NCBI GenBank assembly: GCA_013152435.1
Contig: JAADGJ010000061.1
Span: forward strand, 69,034-131,903
Reading direction: 5' to 3'
DNA from: Chloroflexota bacterium
GTDB lineage: Bacteria > Chloroflexota > Anaerolineae > DUEN01
DNA length: 62,870 nucleotides
Each line of letters opens with the position of its first letter. Within the stretch, counting starts at the first letter, position 1. Positions 1-9,535 of the stretch are shown in pieces. A program made the position numbers and the translations under genes. The notes beneath the pieces are model-generated. The model ran no database searches and was not told where the DNA came from. It saw nothing but the letters and a program-made list of their open reading frames with translations.

Positions 1-58
1 GACAGAAGTCCGTGGGATAGGGCTGATCGGCGCCGCATTTAGGGCATGTGGTGGCCAT
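1..58 (-). CDS. Zinc-ribbon protein, N-terminal fragment
   Basis: The minus strand opens with ATG at 58 and reads MATTCPKCGADQPYPTDFC before running off the window. The CPKCG knuckle followed by another Cys about eleven residues later fits a zinc ribbon. An alternative in-frame ATG lies at 64; a GGAG-like ribosome site is just upstream (about 76-79). Only 19 residues are visible, so the function of the full protein cannot be told. Confidence 0.55.
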   Translation of the reverse strand, partial: MATTCPKCGADQPYPTDFC

Positions 59-350
59 GGTCATCACCTTATCTTCTCCAGACGCAAACCGCCAGCCCGA
101 AGGCCGGCGGTGGCTTGCGGATGCTTCCCGACCGGACGGTTAACACATTCTCTCTCTCCGTTTGTGCTCACGCACCGGCTGTTGATCGCGCTGTGCGCAA
201 CCGTGATGATGTGAAAAAGGATGCGACAAACACCCTCGCGCCCTCAGGTCCTCCCTGGAGGCGCTTGCCCCTCGGAGGTGTCCCTGATTCGCCCCTTGCC
301 GCTCCCGGCGATCTCCGGTGGCCGGAACGCGCGAAGGTGCCTGGAGCCCT
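59..350. other. Gene-free spacer
   Basis: No supported gene. An imperfect GC-rich hairpin lies at about 84-118 (CCGCC...GGCGG core around a CGAA loop), in the leader of the divergent-edge zinc-ribbon gene or downstream of the isomerase gene. Nothing else stands out. Confidence 0.4.
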
Positions 351-902
<552 letters not shown>

Positions 903-1874
903 CTACTGGTCTCCCCGGGATTCCATCTCCTGAATGAACGCCCACGTCTCCTCCATGTCACGCACGCCGCTGGTCGCCCCGATGGCGGTTACGCACATCG
1001 CGCCCACGGCGTTGGCAAAGCGCGCCGTCCGCTCCAGGTCCCAGCCCTGCACGAGCCCTGCGAGGAAGCCCGCTGCGAAGCAATCGCCTGCCCCGGTGGT
1101 GTCCACCGGCTGCACCGGGTAGACGGGCAGTCGAACCGTCTGCTCGCCGTCTGTCACGTAGCAGCCCGCCTCTCCCATCTTCAAGGCCACGATCTGGATG
1201 CCGTAATCCAGGAAGAATCGAGCGACATCGGCCGGGTCCTCGCGATCGGCGATCAAACGCGCCTCTTCAAAGCTGGGCACGAAGTAGTCGATGTGGGGGA
1301 GACACGGCTCGATCAGGCGCAGCCAGCGCCCCGTGGCGTCCCACGCCGTGTCCAGCGAGGTTGCCACCCCGAGCCGATGGGCGGCCTCCAGCACCGCCGC
1401 GGCGTCGGGGCCATCGAATTTGGACATCAGGTTGTGCCCGGCGATGTGCAGGATGCGCCCCTGTTTCACCACGTCCAGGTCGACGTCCGCTTGACGCAGT
1501 TCCGCGTTCGCCCCGAGGTAATGGATGAAGCTGCGTTCCCCGTCGGGGCCGATCATCACCATGGTCGCCGAGGTGTTGGCCACCTGATCTCGCACGACGC
1601 CCGTCGTGTCGATCCCGTGGTCCTGGAGCGTGTGGATGATGTAATCGCCGAATCCGTCCACGCCGACCTTTCCCATGACCGCGGTGCGGATGCCCAGCTT
1701 GGCCAGGGCGATGCCGGTGTTCACCGCGCATCCGCCCGTGTGCAGCTCCATCCGGTCCACCAGGTCCAGTTTGCCGCGCTCCGGCAGACGGCGGACCGGC
1801 CGGGCCAGCACGTCGGCTACCATGATGCCCAGACAGATCACATCAAAGGGTCGCCTCTCCTGTGCCGCTTCCAC
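903..1874 (-). CDS. PfkB-family carbohydrate kinase
   Basis: A 323-residue ribokinase/fructokinase-type kinase that phosphorylates a sugar with ATP in the cytoplasm. Visible: the N-terminal substrate-side GGCAVN motif (47-52), and the C-terminal anion-hole/catalytic motif TTGAGDCFAAGF (259-270) with catalytic Asp264. Start is GTG at 1874, preceded by GGGAGGGG. The next gene on the strand, 9 nt away, encodes D-lyxose isomerase, so D-xylulose or D-fructose is a reasonable substrate, but PfkB sequence alone does not settle this. Confidence 0.85.
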   Translation of the reverse strand: MEAAQERRPFDVICLGIMVADVLARPVRRLPERGKLDLVDRMELHTGGCAVNTGIALAKLGIRTAVMGKVGVDGFGDYIIHTLQDHGIDTTGVVRDQVANTSATMVMIGPDGERSFIHYLGANAELRQADVDLDVVKQGRILHIAGHNLMSKFDGPDAAAVLEAAHRLGVATSLDTAWDATGRWLRLIEPCLPHIDYFVPSFEEARLIADREDPADVARFFLDYGIQIVALKMGEAGCYVTDGEQTVRLPVYPVQPVDTTGAGDCFAAGFLAGLVQGWDLERTARFANAVGAMCVTAIGATSGVRDMEETWAFIQEMESRGDQ

Positions 1875-2289
1875 GATCGTCCCCTCCCGTGTCGTCTGTG
1901 GGCTCCCTTGCTGAAGAGGGCGCGTTGGGAGACACTGGATGATGTGCGGTGGATTTGCCCGACGGCGGAACGGCGCGGGGCAAACGAGGGTTCATCACCA
2001 CCGCCCGACATTTTACCCCAAAACCGTGAATTTGGTAAGGATGGCGGCGCCTGGGGTCAGGGCTTTTTCAAAGTCAGTGATGGAAATCGGGATGGTAGGA
2101 ACACCCCGCGTGTCGCCCGACGCAAGACATTCCCCTGATCATCGACCGAGAGAAAACGGCCCTCATCCCCCAAACCCCCTTCTCCCGAGCCCGGGGAAGG
2201 GGGCTCAACGGTGGGTGGGGTACGTCTGGCCACGTCGTGTGCTGGGGGAAACCGAGAAGATGCGTATACAGACACGACACCTTGCCTCG

Positions 2290-2331
2290 TCCCTGCAGGC
2301 GCACAGAAGCAACGGCACCCAGACACACTCT
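2290..2331 (+). repeat. Right end of dispersed MITE-like repeat (copy F)
   Basis: The stretch ending CAGACACACTCT at 2320-2331, preceded by CACAGAAGCAAC, matches the right terminus of the copies ending at 6629 and 36153. The rest of the element is degenerate or missing here. Confidence 0.5.
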
Positions 2332-2420
2332 TAGCATCTCTCTATGGTAAGAAAAGGCATGTTAAGCACACATACAACGCTTACATGTAATATCCATGGG
2401 TAACCGTCACTTCCCGAGAG

Positions 2421-2450
2421 TTGTCAAAATATCGTAAAGTGCATTATAAT
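2421..2450 (+). promoter_or_regulatory. Sigma-70 type promoter for the 93-residue gene
   Basis: TTGTCA (2421-2426) and a perfect TATAAT (2445-2450) are 18 nt apart in an AT-rich island. Transcription would start near 2457, giving a leader of about 28 nt before the ATG at 2485. Confidence 0.75.
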
Positions 2451-2484
2451 GTTTTAACATCACGAGCAAGCAGGAGGTACACAC

Positions 2485-2766
2485 ATGGTCGAGTTTCGGA
2501 AGCTTGATAAGGAGACAACAGCCGCCCTCTTCGAAAAACCAAAGCGAAGCAAGGTTGCCGAAGAACGGGCAAGGATCCGGGAAGAATACAAGCAATATCT
2601 ATCTCAACTCGAGGTAGGCGAAGGGGGAGAATTGGTACTGGGCGAAAACGAGAAAAAGGTCACGGTCAGGAATCGACTCAATCGTGCGGCGAAAGAGCTC
2701 GGCATCACCCTGGAATACAAGCGCACTCGAGATCCCGTCGTCAGGTTTCGCGTCGTATCGAAGTGA
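2485..2766 (+). CDS. Small charged hypothetical protein (93 aa)
   Basis: I do not recognise this family. The 93-residue product is highly charged (many Lys, Arg, Glu), with a predicted helical N-terminal half rich in Glu/Lys and a basic C-terminal half containing VRNRLNRAAKELGI. This could bind nucleic acid, but that is a guess. AGGAGG sits 8 nt before the ATG, and a strong promoter lies 30-60 nt upstream. It is a lone plus-strand gene with no partner, and no stop or frameshift interrupts it. Confidence 0.7.
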   Translation: MVEFRKLDKETTAALFEKPKRSKVAEERARIREEYKQYLSQLEVGEGGELVLGENEKKVTVRNRLNRAAKELGITLEYKRTRDPVVRFRVVSK

Positions 2767-3345
2767 AGTGAACGACATCCCTATCGGATCATAAGGGCCA
2801 TAAAAGCCCCTTCTCGGCATAGCAATCGAAATGGGGACGACGATCGTCCCGCGACGAACGACGAAATCCCCAGGATTCCGCTCACGCCCTCACGAGGAAG
2901 AGAGGTCCCCGCTCCCCGCCAGGATAGCCGGAGCCAGGTGAGCGCCGCAGGTATCCCATCATGGGGCATACGGCTTCATGCCCACCCCCCTCCAGCGCAC
3001 GTTGACGCTCTCCCGATCATTGGCAGATCCTTTCGCCAGGGAATCGCGTCGCGCCCCGATCTCCATCTCCTGGACGCCCATCCTTTGGCGGGTTCCTCTC
3101 CTCCAGTTGTCTTTGTCCTCTACTCGTGCTATCATGCGCTCGCCTTTCAAAACTCAACCCATTCCATTTTCCATCCACGAGACCGGCGCAGCACATCGAA
3201 GCGCAGGCCGTGGGAAGGGGCTTGCCCTTGCTCCGCCTGCAAGCGGGGAATCCCTCCTGGCGCGTCTCCCTAGAGACCGGGGGACAAGCTTCCCCCACGA
3301 CCATGGCTGCGTGCAACGCCATTACGAGACCAAGGAGTCTGGCAT
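2767..3345. other. Intergenic region upstream of transketolase
   Basis: About 580 bp without a supported gene. It holds a plausible promoter at 3107-3135 and a GC-rich imperfect palindrome at about 3205-3295 (for example GGGGGACAAGCTTCCCCC near 3280-3297) in the transketolase leader. Confidence 0.45.
3107..3135 (+). promoter_or_regulatory. Candidate promoter for tkt
   Basis: TTGTCT (3107-3112) and TATCAT (3130-3135) with 17 nt spacing. If used, the transcript would have an unusually long leader of about 200 nt that includes the GC-rich palindromes upstream of the transketolase start. Confidence 0.45.
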
Positions 3346-5352
3346 ATGCAGAGATGGACACCCGAACTCGAAAACCTGTGCGTGAATACGATCCGTACCC
3401 TGGCCATAGACGCCGTTCAGAAGGCGAATTCCGGCCACCCCGGCATGCCCATGGGAATGGCCGACGCGGCATTCGTCCTGTGGGTCAAATTCCTGCGCCA
3501 CAACCCCAGGAATCCGCAATGGGTGAACCGGGATCGCTTCATCCTCTCGGCCGGGCATGGCTCTATGCTGCTCTATAGCCTGCTCCACCTCACCGGCTAC
3601 GACCTCCCCCTGGAGGAGCTGAAGCGCTTTCGCCAGTGGGAGAGCAAGACGCCCGGCCACCCCGAATACGGCCTGACGCCGGGCGTGGAGACCACCACCG
3701 GGCCACTGGGCCAGGGCTTCGCCAACGGGGTCGGTATGGCGCTGGCCGAGCGACTGCTGGCCACCCGATTCAACCGCCCCGGGTTCGACATCGTCGATCA
3801 CTACACATACGCCATCGTCAGCGACGGCGACCTGATGGAGGGGATCTCCCACGAGGCGGCCGCGCTGGCAGGGCACCTCCGACTGGGCAAGATCATCTAT
3901 CTGTACGACGACAACGGGATCTCCATTGACGGCCCCACCAGCCTGGCGTACAGCGACGACGTGGCCAAGCGGTTCGAGGCCTACCACTGGCACGTGCAGC
4001 GGGTGGATGGACACGATCGTAAGGCGGTCGAGGAGGCGATCCGGGCCGCCCAGGAGGAGACGGAGCGCCCCTCCCTCATCATGTGTCGCACCCACATCGC
4101 CTACGGCAGCCCCAACAAGCAGGACACCGCCGCATCCCACGGCGCCCCCCTTGGCGAGGAGGAGGTCAAGCTGACTAAGCGCAATCTGGGGTGGCCGGAG
4201 GATGCGGAGTTCTACATCCCCGAGGAGGCGCTGGCCGTCTTCCGCCAGGCCGTGGACGAGGGAGCTCAGCGGGAGCAGGCATGGAATGAGCTGTTCGCCC
4301 GCTATAAGGCGGAGCATCCTGATCTGGCCGCCGAGTTTGAGCGCGTGATGGCAGGCGAGCTGCCCGAGGGCTGGGACGCCGACCTGCCCGCTTTCTCCGC
4401 CGGGGATCCGGACATCGCCACCCGGGCGGCCTCTGGAGCGGCCCTCAACGCGCTGGTCCCCGCCATCCCGGAGCTGATCGGTGGCTCCGCCGATCTCACA
4501 CCGTCGAACAACACGCGCGCCAAGGGGATGCAGGAGGTCAAGCCCGGCGACTTCAGCGGCCGCTACATTCACTTCGGCGTGCGAGAGCACGGCATGGGCA
4601 GCCTCCTCAACGGCATCGCGCTTCACGGCGGGCTGATCCCCTACGGCGGCACGTTCATGGTCTTCTCCGACTACATGCGTCCCCCCGTACGCCTGGCGGC
4701 CATGATGGGGATACGCGTGATCTTCATCTTCACCCACGATTCCATCTTCGTCGGCGAGGATGGCCCCACCCACCAGCCCGTGGAGCACTTGGCCGCGCTG
4801 CGCTCCATCCCCAACCTGGTGGTCATCCGCCCGGCCGACGCCAACGAGACGGTGGAGGCGTGGAAGGTCGCGCTGACCCGCAGCGGCCCCACCGCGCTGG
4901 CCCTCACGCGCCAGAAGCTGCCCATCCTGGACCGTTCCCAACTGGCCCCCGCCACCGAGTTGCGCAAGGGCGGCTACACCCTGGTCGACGCGCCCAACGG
5001 CCAGCCGGACGTGATCCTGATCGCTACCGGATCCGAGGTGGCGCTGGCGTTGCAGGCCCGTGATCTGCTGGCCGCCGACGGGATCCAGGCCCGCGTCGTG
5101 AACCTGCCGAGCTGGGAGCTGTTCGAGGAACAGCCACAGAGCTATCGGGATGAGGTGCTTCCGCCGGACATCACCCGACGGGTAGGCGTGGAGGCGGCCG
5201 TGCGTCTGGGATGGGACCGCTACATCGGGCCCGAGGGGATCTTCATCGGACTGGACCGCTTCGGCGCCTCCGCCCCGTACAAGATCCTGGCGGAGAAGCT
5301 CGGGTTCACACCCGAACGCGTGGCCGAGGCCGCTCGATCGCTGATGAGATAG
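3346..5352 (+). CDS. tkt: Transketolase
   Basis: A 668-residue full-length transketolase, the thiamine-diphosphate enzyme that moves two-carbon units from xylulose 5-phosphate to aldoses in the pentose phosphate pathway. Visible: substrate His31 in [18 protein letters not shown] (His71), the TPP/metal motif from SDGDLMEG (159-166) to the Asn of YDDN (190), and the REHGMGS catalytic Glu414. AAGGAG at 3332-3337 is 8 nt before the ATG. The gene stands alone on the plus strand and ends about 115 nt before a strong bidirectional terminator. The nearby D-lyxose isomerase and sugar kinase could supply its substrate. Confidence 0.97.
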   Translation: MQRWTPELENLCVNTIRTLAIDAVQKANSGHPGMPMGMADAAFVLWVKFLRHNPRNPQWVNRDRFILSAGHGSMLLYSLLHLTGYDLPLEELKRFRQWESKTPGHPEYGLTPGVETTTGPLGQGFANGVGMALAERLLATRFNRPGFDIVDHYTYAIVSDGDLMEGISHEAAALAGHLRLGKIIYLYDDNGISIDGPTSLAYSDDVAKRFEAYHWHVQRVDGHDRKAVEEAIRAAQEETERPSLIMCRTHIAYGSPNKQDTAASHGAPLGEEEVKLTKRNLGWPEDAEFYIPEEALAVFRQAVDEGAQREQAWNELFARYKAEHPDLAAEFERVMAGELPEGWDADLPAFSAGDPDIATRAASGAALNALVPAIPELIGGSADLTPSNNTRAKGMQEVKPGDFSGRYIHFGVREHGMGSLLNGIALHGGLIPYGGTFMVFSDYMRPPVRLAAMMGIRVIFIFTHDSIFVGEDGPTHQPVEHLAALRSIPNLVVIRPADANETVEAWKVALTRSGPTALALTRQKLPILDRSQLAPATELRKGGYTLVDAPNGQPDVILIATGSEVALALQARDLLAADGIQARVVNLPSWELFEEQPQSYRDEVLPPDITRRVGVEAAVRLGWDRYIGPEGIFIGLDRFGASAPYKILAEKLGFTPERVAEAARSLMR

Positions 5353-5466
5353 AAGCTCCTTTCCTGCCTTTGGCCTGCTACGCCCGGTCCCGAAGGTGAT
5401 CCATGTCGGGACCAGGCAGGCAAGAGGCAGAAAGAAAGGGGTCCTCTAGCCCACCTAGGGAATCCA

Positions 5467-5495
5467 AAACCCGGCATCTGGCAGATGCCGGGTTT
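5467..5495. terminator. Bidirectional intrinsic terminator
   Basis: A perfect 13-bp stem (AAACCCGGCATCT with its complement) closes a GGC loop. It lies between the convergent tkt and DUF4380-like genes and has A- and T-rich flanks, so it can serve both. A near-copy is found at 50065-50093. Confidence 0.85.
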
Positions 5496-5525
5496 CTTCG
5501 TCTGCACGAACACACGAAAAGGCGC

Positions 5526-6428
5526 TCACTCCGTCTGAGCCAGGATCGGCGCCAGCGCTGATTCGATGGCCGCCTCGTCCGTCACGTCACACGCCACGTC
5601 CGAGAACAGGTACCATCGCTCGACATGGGTGACCGAAGCTCCCGGCTCCAGCCAGACCAGCGGCCCCAACGTCTCCAGCTCCAGGAAACGCTCGTTGGTG
5701 TAGCACTCCACCGTACAGCCGTTGTCCGGATAGGTCGCCCCGGGCTGATAGTCGAATCGCTTGAGGAAGAGCTGTCCGTCATTCCAATAGGCGCACCAGC
5801 CGTCCGTCGCGCTGATGCCGAACTTCGTCGGGCCCGCCCCGTTCGGATCCTGCCGCAAGGTCACGAACTTGGTGCCCCAGTGCCAGCGAGGGTCGGCCAT
5901 GTCCGTATACGGCCACAACATGATCGTCCGGTTGGGCAGCAACGCCGTGGGATCCGGCGCCTGCGGCTGCGGGACGATCGCCACGCCGTTGAGGGCCATC
6001 ACGCTCAGCGCCCATGGGGCGATCTGGATCGTCCACAGCCCCTCGTTGCGCAACGTATGGGTGACCTCGAACCGCCCGGAGGCCAGGGACACAGTCAGGG
6101 TCTTCTGGATATATGTGGTCTTCTCCAGGGGCGGGATCAGGATCAGGGTATCCCCATCGGCCTTCACGGTCACCGGCTCGTTGTCCGGGTAATAGGAGCG
6201 CGGCATGGCCTCGGGTGCGTGCCAGAAGCGATGCCCGCCGTACAGATGCCACTCATCGCCCCCGGTGAGCCCCATCTCCTCCTCCAGCCCGCCAAAGAGG
6301 TTCGCTCCCCCCACAAAGGCCAACCGCACGATACGAGGGCCTACATCGCTGGTGGCCACCACCTCGATCCGGCCATCGGTCAGCCGATAGCAATTCGGCC
6401 AGCCGGCGTACTCCACGCGTTCGATCAT
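5526..6428 (-). CDS. DUF4380-like / aldose-epimerase-fold protein
   Basis: A 300-residue protein resembling the DUF4380 and galactose-mutarotase-like beta-sandwich group. It begins with RLTDGRIEVVATSDVGPRI, typical of the first strands, and has GGHRFWHAPE (about 65-74) as the conserved His-bearing segment and ECYTNERFLELETLGP late in the protein. No signal peptide, so probably cytoplasmic; a role in handling a sugar or sugar-derived ligand is inferred from the fold only. GAAGGAGG precedes the ATG at 6428. It is transcribed alone towards tkt and shares the terminator at 5467-5495. Confidence 0.65.
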   Translation of the reverse strand: MIERVEYAGWPNCYRLTDGRIEVVATSDVGPRIVRLAFVGGANLFGGLEEEMGLTGGDEWHLYGGHRFWHAPEAMPRSYYPDNEPVTVKADGDTLILIPPLEKTTYIQKTLTVSLASGRFEVTHTLRNEGLWTIQIAPWALSVMALNGVAIVPQPQAPDPTALLPNRTIMLWPYTDMADPRWHWGTKFVTLRQDPNGAGPTKFGISATDGWCAYWNDGQLFLKRFDYQPGATYPDNGCTVECYTNERFLELETLGPLVWLEPGASVTHVERWYLFSDVACDVTDEAAIESALAPILAQTE

Positions 6429-6477
6429 CCTTCGCCTCCTTCGTATCCCGAGCGCATCGCTCCGGGAACCCTATTTT

Positions 6478-6629
6478 TCCGGCCTGTACCTGCCTTTCTC
6501 GGCCCTTTCCGCAGGACTCAGGCCGAGGCCAGGCAGGTCGAGGGCAAAAGAAGGGCTTTTTCCGGAGAGGCTTCGCCCCTCCGGGCCTCCCCCCACAGCA
6601 GAAGCAACAGCATCTTTCAGACACACTCT
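6478..6629 (+). mobile_element. MITE-like repeat copy C
   Basis: Two GC-rich hairpins: one from CCTGCC..TCGGCC pairing with GGCCGAGGCCAGGCAGG, and one CGGAGAGGC / GCCCCTCCG. Then a conserved tail with AGAAGCAACAG and the terminus TTTCAGACACACTCT (6615-6629). It is nearly identical to copy E at about 36004-36153. No coding capacity. The left end is uncertain. Confidence 0.65.
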
Positions 6630-6822
6630 GAGCGACAGGTGTCTGAGGACATCCTCAGCTGCGTGCCCCACTCCAGCTCGCACCTGCCCCTCTCGGCCCT
6701 TCCCGAAGGACCCAGGCCGAGGCCGGGCAGGTCAAAGGCGAGAGATGGGCCTCTTCCGAAGGGGCTTCGCCCCCCCGGGCCTCCCCATGACAGGAGCAAC
6801 AGGATCGCTCAGGCACGCTTTT
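6630..6822 (+). mobile_element. MITE-like repeat copy D
   Basis: It directly follows copy C, with the same hairpin pair (6680-6790), the AGGAGCAACAGG tail and a degenerate right end CTCAGGCACGCTTTT (6808-6822). Its left part (CATCCTCAGCTGCGTGCCC) matches the left part of copy A at 27586. Confidence 0.6.
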
Positions 6823-6980
6823 AGACGAAACGGCCGGCGCGCATGCCGCCCTGCGCATTATAGCAAACGCCCCAGGGCAACTCAAGGCCGGGTCAGCGAA
6901 CTTCCTCTCTCCCGGCCGCCTTCCCTCGATCCTGGGAGCAGGCGGCTCAACCACGAGTTGATTGCGGCGGCGCAGCCGCT

Positions 6981-7009
6981 TTGCCCCCAGCCGAGTTCTC
7001 ACATAGAAT
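6981..7009 (+). promoter_or_regulatory. Candidate promoter for the GT4 gene
   Basis: TTGCCC (6981-6986) and TAGAAT (7004-7009) with 17 nt spacing, 75 nt before the GTG start at 7085. Confidence 0.45.
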
Positions 7010-7084
7010 GGGCGAGGGAATCCACCCCGAGCACACCGGAACCTGGAGCTACCCAGGTCCGTTCCTTTCTGAGGGAGAGCGATC

Positions 7085-8287
7085 GTGCGCGTGACCATGG
7101 TCGGGCCGTTTGGAATGCGCACCCGGGGCACGATGTGGCGCCGCGCCGCACCGATCGCTCGCGCCCTGGCCCGGCGCGACCATCAGGTTACCGTGGTCGT
7201 GCCCCCCTGGGACAGCCCCAGGGACGCGGGCCGGATCTGGGAGGACGACGGCGTGCGCATTGTGAACACGCCCATCGGCCATCCGGCCCGGATCCTGGGC
7301 TGGATGCTGTGGGAGGTGCTCGACGGCCATCCCGACGTGGTGCACATCTTCAAGCCCAAGGCATACGCCGGCTTCGTCCTCCAGCTCCTGTGGCACGCCC
7401 GGCAGCTCGGCCTGTGGCATGGGCGACTGATCCTGGACGCGGACGATTGGGAGGGATCGGGAGGATGGAACGAGCGCCTGGGCTATCCGGCCCCGGCGCG
7501 CTGGCTGTTCGCCTGGCAAGAGCGCTGGGGATTCCGGCACGCCGACGCGCTGACCGTCGCATCGAAGTGGCTGGCGGCTCAAGCCCACGCACTGGGAGCC
7601 CAGCGCGTGGCCCACGTGCCCAACGGCGTGGACCCGGCCATGTATTCGAAGCGGCCGAGCCGCGCGCCCGATGAGCCCACAGCACTCCTGCTCACCCGGT
7701 TCGTGGAGTTCACGCCCGCCCAGCTGGTGGACATCTGGAGTCCCGTGCACGCCCGGCTGCCCACAGCGCGCCTCATCGTGGCCGGGGACACGACCGGGGA
7801 CCCGGGCAGGATCGCCAGGCGCATGATGGCTGCCGCACTGCCCCGGGCGCACGTCCAATGGCGAGGCCTCGTCCCCTTCGCCGATATCCCATCGCTGTGC
7901 GCCCAGGCAGACGTGGCACTCTTCCCGGCCGGGGCCCACCGGATCAATCGGGCCAAATGCCCGGCGCGCCTGGCGGATGTGATGGCCGCCGGGCTGGCCG
8001 TCGTGGCCGCCCGGATCGGGGAACATGAGACATACGTGCGCCACGGGGAGACCGGACTACTCGTCCCGCCGGGGGACGACCAAGCGCTGGCCGATGCCGC
8101 GATCGCCCTCCTGCGGGATCGCCCGCAGGCCCAGCGCATGGGAGAGGCCGGCCGGCGGCGCATGATGACGCGCTTCACGTGGGAACGGCTGGTGGAAACC
8201 GTGGAAGATATCTACAATGGCGCGAAGAGACGCCACCAAGCGAGACCCATTGCCCTGCCTGACGGCGAGGGGATCCAGGAGAGGTAA
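7085..8287 (+). CDS. GT4-type glycosyltransferase
   Basis: A 400-residue GT-B fold glycosyltransferase that probably transfers a nucleotide-activated sugar to a lipid or polysaccharide at the inner face of the membrane. N-terminal MVGPFGMRTRGTMWRRA is the acceptor-side Rossmann start; the C-terminal half has TVASKWLAAQ and PNGVDPAMY at the domain junction and EHETYVRHGETGLLVPPGD, the typical donor-binding segment with its Glu residues. Start is GTG at 7085 after GGGAG; a later ATG (codon 5) is possible. The VanZ-like gene follows about 70 nt downstream. The acceptor is unknown. Confidence 0.85.
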   Translation: MRVTMVGPFGMRTRGTMWRRAAPIARALARRDHQVTVVVPPWDSPRDAGRIWEDDGVRIVNTPIGHPARILGWMLWEVLDGHPDVVHIFKPKAYAGFVLQLLWHARQLGLWHGRLILDADDWEGSGGWNERLGYPAPARWLFAWQERWGFRHADALTVASKWLAAQAHALGAQRVAHVPNGVDPAMYSKRPSRAPDEPTALLLTRFVEFTPAQLVDIWSPVHARLPTARLIVAGDTTGDPGRIARRMMAAALPRAHVQWRGLVPFADIPSLCAQADVALFPAGAHRINRAKCPARLADVMAAGLAVVAARIGEHETYVRHGETGLLVPPGDDQALADAAIALLRDRPQAQRMGEAGRRRMMTRFTWERLVETVEDIYNGAKRRHQARPIALPDGEGIQER

Positions 8288-8357
8288 AGGCGACAGCGTC
8301 CAGCCCTAATCCATCATGAGCACGCCCGATATCCACACACGAGGAGACACGAACGCG

Positions 8358-8837
8358 ATGACGACCTATCCATCCCGCATACGTCGATGGCTATCCAGCA
8401 AGTGGGGGCATTGGCTTCCCCCCATCGCCTGGATGGGAGTGATCTTTCTGCTTTCCTCCAGGCCGGATCTGCCCAACCTGACTCCCGGCCTCCCCGATCT
8501 GCAGAACGTGCTTGCCCACATGACCGAGTACGGCATCCTGGCCTACCTGCTGGCCCGCGCCCTCGACTATGGCCGTTATGTCAACAGAACGCACCTATGG
8601 ACGATCGGGGTCGTCATGCTGTACGCGGCCAGCGACGAATGGCATCAGAAATTCGTGCCCGGCCGCCACGCGGACCCGGTCGACTGGGTTGTGGATGTCA
8701 CGGGAGCGTTGCTGGTTCTGGGTCTGCGCCATTGGTGGATACGTCGGCAAAGGACGACCAATCGACGCCCGGCACCGGCCGAATCAGGATATCCCCAAAC
8801 AACTGAGGCTGCTCGACGACGATCCTCTGACGCTTGA
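8358..8837 (+). CDS. VanZ-like membrane protein
   Basis: A 159-residue protein with about four membrane helices and the VanZ family pattern: HMTEYGILAYLLA, then YAASDEWHQKFVPGR and DWVVDVTGALLVL. VanZ proteins are linked to low-level teicoplanin resistance, but most members have no proven role. Start chosen at ATG 8358 because GAGGAG lies at 8341-8346; an upstream ATG at 8316 has no clear ribosome site. The 3' end overlaps the convergent scpA gene by 140 nt (8698-8837), which is unusual, and the last 30 or so residues are Arg-rich and look non-conserved. Confidence 0.8.
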   Translation: MTTYPSRIRRWLSSKWGHWLPPIAWMGVIFLLSSRPDLPNLTPGLPDLQNVLAHMTEYGILAYLLARALDYGRYVNRTHLWTIGVVMLYAASDEWHQKFVPGRHADPVDWVVDVTGALLVLGLRHWWIRRQRTTNRRPAPAESGYPQTTEAARRRSSDA

Positions 8838-9498
8838 TCAGCTCCAGGACGGCCAACAGCGTCACGGCGACCTCCACGCGATGGGTCGCACGATCCAACA
8901 GATCCCGGAAGCGCACGACGGAGCGCTCCCGCAATAGCCGCCCGGCGAGCATGATCTTGTCGTGGATGGTGATGGTCAACGGCTGGACGACGGGATCGGC
9001 CGGAGCGGGGGGTTTCTCCGCCAACACCTCCTGCATGGCGATCAGGAGGTCTTGCAGGGAGACGTTCCCCAGGTCCAGTCGCCGCTCCACGACGGGGGCC
9101 GAAGCCACCCGCACATACGCCCGCAGGCCCTGTCGCTCCCGATCCCGCAGCTGCTCGGCCACCATCTTGAAGCACTTGTACTCCCGCAGCTGACGCGCCA
9201 GCGCCTCGCCCGGATCCTCCTCTTCCTCCTCATCCTCCGGAACCTCCGGCCTGGGGAGCAAAAAGCGAGACTTGATCAGGATCAATCGCGCTGCGATCAC
9301 GAGGAAATCGGCCAGCACCCCGGCCTCCAGCTCCTCCAGGCGCGAGAGGTAATCCAGGTATTGCTCCGTCACCTGGGCCAGCGAGACAGCCGAGATGTCC
9401 AGCTCCTCCCGCTCGATCAGGTGGAGGAGCAGGTCCAAAGGCCCGTGAAACACGGGCAGCTCGATCTCATAAGACGGCAGGTTCCAGACAGGCGGCAT
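8698..9498 (-). CDS. scpA: Segregation and condensation protein A
   Basis: A 266-residue ScpA kleisin, which bridges SMC heads in chromosome condensation. The start ELPVFHGPLDLLLHLIEREE with LDISAVSLAQVTEQYLDYL is the family signature, DEEEEEDPGEAL is the usual acidic linker after the N-terminal domain, and the winged-helix C-terminus (VVRFRDLL..AVTLLAVLELIKRQ) is present. ATG at 9498 is chosen as the conserved N-terminus; the frame stays open upstream but that part does not look like ScpA. It is 37 nt after the 1063-residue gene. No scpB follows, which is atypical. Confidence 0.92.
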   Translation of the reverse strand: MPPVWNLPSYEIELPVFHGPLDLLLHLIEREELDISAVSLAQVTEQYLDYLSRLEELEAGVLADFLVIAARLILIKSRFLLPRPEVPEDEEEEEDPGEALARQLREYKCFKMVAEQLRDRERQGLRAYVRVASAPVVERRLDLGNVSLQDLLIAMQEVLAEKPPAPADPVVQPLTITIHDKIMLAGRLLRERSVVRFRDLLDRATHRVEVAVTLLAVLELIKRQRIVVEQPQLFGDILIRPVPGVDWSSFADVSTNGADPEPATLP

Positions 9499-9535
9499 GA
9501 TGTCTACGCCCCCGGGCCGAAAGGATGTGGGATCG

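Larger units (their letters stand above)
1875..2484. other. Intergenic region with repeat end and promoter
   Basis: About 610 bp without a supported gene between the divergent kinase and the small 2485 gene. The left half is GC-rich. Positions about 2290-2331 match the right end of the dispersed repeat family seen elsewhere (GAAGCAAC, then CAGACACACTCT). The last 140 bp are AT-rich and hold a sigma-70 type promoter. Confidence 0.5.
6429..7084. other. Intergenic region filled by two tandem repeats
   Basis: About 650 bp with no supported gene. It consists mainly of two consecutive copies of the dispersed GC-rich palindromic repeat (about 6478-6629 and 6630-6822), followed by the promoter region of the GT4 gene. 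Confidence 0.6.
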
